Shown here: positions 15,084 through 18,419 of the stretch, in pieces
How positions within the stretch are numbered: the stretch's first letter is position 1
Layout of the letters: each line of letters begins with the position of its first letter
Assembly (NCBI GenBank): GCA_036389375.1
Contig: DASVQA010000230.1
Location: 1 to 18,419 of the forward strand
Length of the DNA: 18,419 nucleotides
Reading direction: 5' to 3'
Source: QHXQ01 sp036389375
GTDB taxonomy: Bacteria > Acidobacteriota > Blastocatellia > Pyrinomonadales > Pyrinomonadaceae
Notes under the pieces: generated by a model
Told to the model about the DNA's origin: nothing
The model's input: only the letters and a program-made list of their open reading frames with translations
Database searches by the model: none
Program-made: the position numbers and the translations under genes

Positions 15084-15128
15084 CGCACCGAATTGCCAGT
15101 TCAACGAGCAACGATTGAGACGGCTGCT

Positions 15129-15971
15129 ATGTCATGGTTCGCCCTTGATGTCACGCTGGCGGCGGCGGCGCGCGAGGCCGTGGAGTACGCGTTGATGGAA
15201 GCGGGCGCGCTCGGCACGGAGACGACGGGCGCGGGCGCATCGCTGCGCGTGACCGGGTACTTCGCGGCCGTGCCGGAGCGCGAGCTTGTGCGCGCGGCCC
15301 TGCTGGCGGCCTTTCGCATCTACGCGCTGCCGTCTGCGGCCGTCGGCGAGATGTCGGTGCGCGAGGTTGTGGCGCGCGACTGGTTGGCAGAGTGGAAGCA
15401 GAGTTGGCAGCCGGTCGAAGTCGGCGCGCGGTTCATCATTGCGCCGCCTTGGAGCGTGCTACAGGACGTTGGTGCGCGCAGCGTGATCTGCATCGAGCCG
15501 GGCATGGCCTTTGGCACGGGCACGCACGAGACGACGCGCCTGTGTCTTGTCGCCATCGAACAGCATTTTCGCGGCGCGAGTTTGCTGGACGTGGGCACGG
15601 GCACAGGGATTCTCGCCATCGCCGCCGCACAGCTTGTGCCCGCCGCGCGCATCGCCGCCTGCGACACGGATGCGGACGCCATCGAGATCGCACGCGAGAA
15701 TGCGCGGCTCAACGGCGTCGCCGCGCGCATAGATTTTTATGTCGGCTCAGTCAACGACGCGACGCCATCTGCCGATTGCGTGTGCGCGAATCTGACGGCG
15801 GACGTGATCGTGCCGCTTCTGCCCGCGCTCGTCGGCGCGACGTGCGGGCGGCTCATCCTGTCCGGCATCCTCGACACGCAGGCCGACGCGGTGTGCGCTG
15901 CCCTGCGTGCGCTCGGCGTCAACGCGTGCGAAGTTACGACTGACGGCGAGTGGGTTGCCATCGTCGTCTGA
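15129..15971 (+). CDS. prmA: Ribosomal protein L11 methyltransferase
   Basis: A SAM-dependent methyltransferase, 280 residues, that trimethylates lysine side chains and the N-terminus of ribosomal protein L11 in the cytoplasm. The N-terminal L11-binding domain (about 1-95) ends in DWLAEWKQSWQPVEVG, typical of PrmA. IEPGMAFGTGTHETTRLCL (122-140) is the PrmA signature. The Rossmann SAM-binding motif is LLDVGTGTGILAIAAAQ (152-168), followed by ACDTDADAIEIARENARLNG and VCANLTADVIVPLLP, which contains the NxxxD-like catalytic segment. The frame stays open 51 codons further upstream, but that part has no PrmA similarity and contains the likely promoter; MSWFALDVTL is the normal start, with GAGA nearby as a weak ribosome-binding site. 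It is followed by a hairpin and rsmE, the usual partner in many genomes. Confidence 0.95.
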   Translation: MSWFALDVTLAAAAREAVEYALMEAGALGTETTGAGASLRVTGYFAAVPERELVRAALLAAFRIYALPSAAVGEMSVREVVARDWLAEWKQSWQPVEVGARFIIAPPWSVLQDVGARSVICIEPGMAFGTGTHETTRLCLVAIEQHFRGASLLDVGTGTGILAIAAAQLVPAARIAACDTDADAIEIARENARLNGVAARIDFYVGSVNDATPSADCVCANLTADVIVPLLPALVGATCGRLILSGILDTQADAVCAALRALGVNACEVTTDGEWVAIVV

Positions 15972-15976
15972 TGGCA

Positions 15977-16004
15977 GCGCGCAAGCGCAGGCGACGTTGC
16001 GCGC
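15977..16004 (+). terminator. Stop-proximal hairpin after prmA
   Basis: GCGCGCAA (15977-15984) and TTGCGCGC (15997-16004) form a perfect 8-bp stem with a 12-nt loop, five bases past the prmA stop. No T tract follows. It could attenuate read-through into rsmE or stabilise the prmA message. Confidence 0.4.
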
Positions 16005-16064
16005 GTACGCGAGCCGGATCGAATTCAACACGGAACAGATCAGCCAGCACCGACCTCTTAGTTC

Positions 16065-16832
16065 ATGCCGCGTCGCCGCTTCTACGCTCCGCCCGCCGCG
16101 TTCGCGCCCGATGGCGCGAGCGTCCTGCTGTCGCGTGAAGAGAGCGCACACTTAACCAGCGTGCTGCGCCTGCGCGCGCGCGCAGAGGCGTTTGTCTTCG
16201 ACGGCGCGGGGCGCGAGTTTCAATGCACGGTCGCGGAGCCGCGCGGGCGCGACGGGCTGGCACGGCTGGTGGTCGTCGCCGAGGTTGAGCCGCAGCGGGC
16301 CGAGTCGCCGCTGGCGCTGACGCTGGCGGTGGCGCTCCTGAAGGGCGAGAAGTTCGACACGGTCGTGCAGAAGGCGACGGAGTTGGGCATCGTGCGCTTT
16401 GTGCCGGTCGTGACGGCGCGCGGCGACGTGCGTCTGCGGGCCGGGCGCGACGCGGAGGCGCGGCTGGCGCGCTGGCAAAGGCTCGCGGTCGAAGCCGCGA
16501 AACAATCGGGGCGCGCGTTCGTGCCGGCGGTCGGCGCACCTCGACCTCTGGCTGCGTTGCTGGCGGACGAGGAATTGACGGGCGGCGCGCGGCTACTGTT
16601 CACCGAGCGTGACGGGCAGAGTTTGCGCGCGGCGAGCGCGAACTGGCCCGCGAACCCGCACAGGCTCGTGGCGCTCACGGGGCCGGAAGGCGGTTGGGCG
16701 GACGAAGAACTCGTAGAGGCGCGCGCGGCCGGCTGGCAACTCGTTACGCTCGGCGGGCGCATACTGCGCGCCGAGACGGCCGCCGTCGTCGCGGCGACAC
16801 TCATGCAACACCTGTGCGGCGACTTACGTTAA
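16065..16832 (+). CDS. rsmE: 16S rRNA (uracil1498-N3)-methyltransferase RsmE
   Basis: A SPOUT-class methyltransferase, 255 residues, that methylates U1498 of 16S rRNA in the assembled 30S subunit. The start MPRRRFYAPP and HLTSVLRLRARAEAFVFDGAGREF form the PUA-like N-terminal domain (about 1-70). Then come LKGEKFDTVVQKATELGIVRFVPV (about 92-115), EAAKQSGRAFVP, and the knot motifs LTGPEGGWADEE (about 205-216) and TLGGRILRAETAAVVA, which bind SAM. The Arg in SGR normally seen as SxR is present. It lies 93 nt after prmA. No clear Shine-Dalgarno precedes the ATG, and I see no separate promoter, so it may be read from the prmA promoter. Confidence 0.95.
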   Translation: MPRRRFYAPPAAFAPDGASVLLSREESAHLTSVLRLRARAEAFVFDGAGREFQCTVAEPRGRDGLARLVVVAEVEPQRAESPLALTLAVALLKGEKFDTVVQKATELGIVRFVPVVTARGDVRLRAGRDAEARLARWQRLAVEAAKQSGRAFVPAVGAPRPLAALLADEELTGGARLLFTERDGQSLRAASANWPANPHRLVALTGPEGGWADEELVEARAAGWQLVTLGGRILRAETAAVVAATLMQHLCGDLR

Positions 16833-16886
16833 AGCAGTCGGGCGCGCGCCGTTCGTCGCTCGCGGCGTGCGGGCAGGCAGAATGTT

Positions 16887-16916
16887 TTGACGAAACGGCG
16901 CGGGCGGGCGCAGAAT
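16887..16916 (+). promoter_or_regulatory. Candidate sigma-70 promoter for the small protein and subtilase genes
   Basis: TTGACG (16887-16892, 5/6) is followed after 18 nt by CAGAAT (16911-16916, 4/6). Transcription start near 16923 lies about 56 nt before the ATG at 16979. Confidence 0.45.
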
Positions 16917-16978
16917 ATGTGGACGGGTTTGGCGGGCGCGAAACGGGCGCGGCGAAACCCGGCCGGAGTGCGTGGCGT

Positions 16979-17257
16979 ATGGCATTTACGAGAGATGAAG
17001 CGGTGGCGCGGGCGCAGGCCGATTTGGCCGAGCGGCTGGGCTTAAAAGAGAGCGAGGTCGCTGTGGACTCGGTCGAGGATACAGATTTTCCGGACGCCAA
17101 CTTCGGCGCGTCCATGCCCGACGAGATGAGCGCACAGATGATCACGCCCGGCTGGCGCATACGCCTCAAGGCCGCGGGACAGAGTTATGAATATCGCGCC
17201 AATCGTAACCGGCTGCGGCTGTTCAACTACAAGGGCGCACATCATCGCGTGGTATAA
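16979..17257 (+). CDS. Small protein with a PD(A)..G...TPG.RI.L...G..YEY signature, function unknown
   Basis: A 92-residue protein without signal peptide or membrane segment. An N-terminal helix (TRDEAVARAQADLAERLG) is followed by a short strand (SEVAVDSVEDTDF) and the core PDANFGASMPDEMSAQMITPGWRI, then RLKAAGQSYEYRANRNRLRLF. This matches a widespread small domain usually written WPD(A/T)SLGCP..G......TPG(Y)RI.L...G..YEYH, found in cyanobacteria, Chloroflexota and Deinococcota; its biochemical role is not known to me. Here the usual Cys is replaced by Ala (FGAS). GGAG lies about 10 nt before the ATG. The frame is open further upstream, but the promoter lies in that stretch. The subtilase gene begins 45 nt downstream on the same strand, so the two may be cotranscribed. 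A regulatory link with the protease is a guess. Confidence 0.75.
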   Translation: MAFTRDEAVARAQADLAERLGLKESEVAVDSVEDTDFPDANFGASMPDEMSAQMITPGWRIRLKAAGQSYEYRANRNRLRLFNYKGAHHRVV

Positions 17258-17302
17258 ATTTGCTTCTCCCGTCCGGGCAGTAATAGTAGTGAGGTAAAGG
17301 CA

Positions 17303-18419
17303 ATGAACCGAAATAATCTCTTCGGCCATCTGGCGTTGGCCGTGGCCCTCGTCATTCTCGCCGCCTTCATCGGGCAGATGCGGCACATGAGTTGGCACAC
17401 GCGGCCGGTCGAACGGCGCGTGGAAGTGCCGGTCACCGAACCGGCCGAGACGGCCGACGACGACAAGGACGAACCGGAAGACGCAGACGACGCGGCCGAT
17501 GATGCGGAAGTAATCGTGCGCTTCCGGCCCGGCACGTCGCAGGAGACGATTGACCGCATCACCGCGCAGTTGAACGACCGCATCGAAGACCGCTTCGAGC
17601 AGATCGACAACGCCGAGATGGTCATCGCCGACGAAGATAATCTGGACGCCGAAGAAGTTGCGGCGGAATATCGCGCGCTGCCCGAAGTGCTCTACGCCGA
17701 GCCGGATTTCAATATCGAGCTTGAGCCGGGCGAAGACGAGGTCGGCGCTGGGCCGGGCCTCAAACCCGCCTACGCGGCGACCGGCGACCACGCGCATCCG
17801 AGCGATCCGATGTTCGACGATCAATGGTCGCTCGACAATCACGGCACGCGCGGCGGCAAACAGGGTGCGGACATCAGCGCCATTCAGGCGTGGGCCAAGA
17901 CGCACGGCAGCCAGAAGGTCGTCGTCGCCGTGCTCGACACCGGCGTTGACTACACGCACCGCGATCTGGTCAGCAACATCTGGACGCGCCCCGCCAGCGT
18001 CCCGGCTTACGAGGACAACGAACTCGGCTCGTTTGACGACGAGCATGGCTTCGACGCCTCCGATGCCGACGGCGACCCGATGGACGACAACGGGCACGGC
18101 ACGCACTGCGCCGGCATCATCGGCGCGGAAGGCGACAACAACGACGGCATCGCGGGCGTCAACTGGAAGGTCGAGATCATGCCGCTGAAGTTCCTGAACG
18201 CGGGCGGCAGCGGCTCCGTCAAGGACGCGATTGAGTGCATCAACTACGCGATTGATCGGAAGAAGGCGGGCGTCAACCTGCGCATCATCAGCGCAAGCTG
18301 GGGTTCGACCATGTACTCGCGCGCGCTGGAAGATGCGATCAAGCGCGCGGGCGAAGAGGGCATCCTGTTCGTCGCCGCCGCCGGCAACTCCTCTTCGGAC
18401 AACGACCGCCGGCAGCACT
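17303..18419 (+). CDS. Membrane-anchored S8 serine protease (subtilisin-like), 3' end outside window
   Basis: The first 372 residues of a subtilase. Residues 7-24 (FGHLALAVALVILAAFIG) are a signal peptide or anchor. A strongly acidic linker (about 45-68, rich in Asp and Glu) leads to a propeptide of the I9/fervidolysin type, EVIVRFRPGTSQETIDRI to LPEVLYAEPDFNIEL (about 69-140). The catalytic domain starts near DDQWSLDNHG; catalytic Asp212 is in VAVLDTGVDYTH, His265 in NGHGTHCAG and oxyanion Asn362 in VAAAGNSS. The nucleophile Ser lies beyond the window edge. DDEHGFDASDADGDPMDD just before the His looks like a calcium-binding loop, usual in this group. GAGG lies 8 nt before the ATG. The protease should act outside the cytoplasm, maturing by self-cleavage. 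It follows the small protein gene by 45 nt. Confidence 0.93.
   Translation, partial: MNRNNLFGHLALAVALVILAAFIGQMRHMSWHTRPVERRVEVPVTEPAETADDDKDEPEDADDAADDAEVIVRFRPGTSQETIDRITAQLNDRIEDRFEQIDNAEMVIADEDNLDAEEVAAEYRALPEVLYAEPDFNIELEPGEDEVGAGPGLKPAYAATGDHAHPSDPMFDDQWSLDNHGTRGGKQGADISAIQAWAKTHGSQKVVVAVLDTGVDYTHRDLVSNIWTRPASVPAYEDNELGSFDDEHGFDASDADGDPMDDNGHGTHCAGIIGAEGDNNDGIAGVNWKVEIMPLKFLNAGGSGSVKDAIECINYAIDRKKAGVNLRIISASWGSTMYSRALEDAIKRAGEEGILFVAAAGNSSSDNDRRQH

Noticed and set aside
14976..15128. Upstream extension of prmA to 14976
   Set aside because: The extra 51 residues lack PrmA similarity and contain the extended -10 promoter at 15075-15083. The normal PrmA start is at 15129.
16694..16978. 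Upstream extension of the small protein gene into rsmE
   Set aside because: It overlaps the end of rsmE in another frame and spans the promoter at 16887-16916. The 92-residue form matches the family length.
17042..18418. A 458-codon open frame on the minus strand
   Set aside because: It lies fully opposite the subtilase, whose catalytic motifs are clear on the plus strand. It shows low-complexity Val/Arg/Ala composition and no motif, and is a by-product of GC-rich codon use.
1..18419. CRISPR array, tRNA, rRNA, transposase, phage or toxin-antitoxin genes
   Set aside because: I looked on both strands for regular repeats, tRNA-like ends and recombinase or toxin motifs and found none.

Overview
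The window is GC-rich bacterial chromosome with dense, mostly single-copy genes and short gaps. Gene content (Lol-type lipoprotein exporter, DUF374 acyltransferase, many exported proteins) points to a diderm bacterium. The gene mix, the small signal-peptide protein ending in a KFLDSF motif and the GCGC-rich codon use suggest Acidobacteriota, perhaps Blastocatellia. That assignment is inference, since no rRNA marker is present.

Left block, minus strand, read from 7202 down to 1: a receiver/histidine-kinase-like ATPase fusion protein, a GT-C type membrane glycosyltransferase, a LolC/E-like permease, the LolD ATPase, a small exported protein of unknown function, then clpC, cut by the window edge. 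The first three overlap each other (26 nt and 1 nt) and lolD follows after a 13-nt gap, so these four look like one transcript. clpC has a possible promoter of its own. The block combines signalling, envelope building, lipoprotein export and protein quality control.

Middle block, plus strand 7421-13690: a DUF374 lysophospholipid acyltransferase, two unlike M20 metallopeptidases in tandem (a cytoplasmic PepT-like enzyme and a peptidase T carrying a signal peptide), a 581-residue protein of unknown function with a GNAT-like patch, and era, which overlaps that protein's 3' end. A long imperfect hairpin separates era from the convergent ilvE (minus, TTG start).

Right block, plus strand 15129-18419: prmA and rsmE (methylation of ribosomal protein L11 and of 16S rRNA), a 92-residue protein with a 'PD(A)..G...TPG.RI.L...G..YEY' signature, and a membrane-anchored, propeptide-bearing subtilase (S8) cut by the window edge.

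No tRNA, rRNA, CRISPR array, insertion sequence or phage gene was seen, and no gap exceeds 300 bases. The largest gaps are 14838-15128, 1805-2038 and 7203-7420. The first and third are divergent promoter regions in which each side shows an extended -10 element (TGn plus a TATAAT-like hexamer). Several genes end in GC-rich hairpins that lack a T tract. There is no clear new defence or mobile system. The most interesting items are the M20 pair with one exported peptidase T, the GNAT-like protein, the small protein beside the subtilase, the ClpC without a UVR motif, and the receiver-ATPase fusion with an altered active site.
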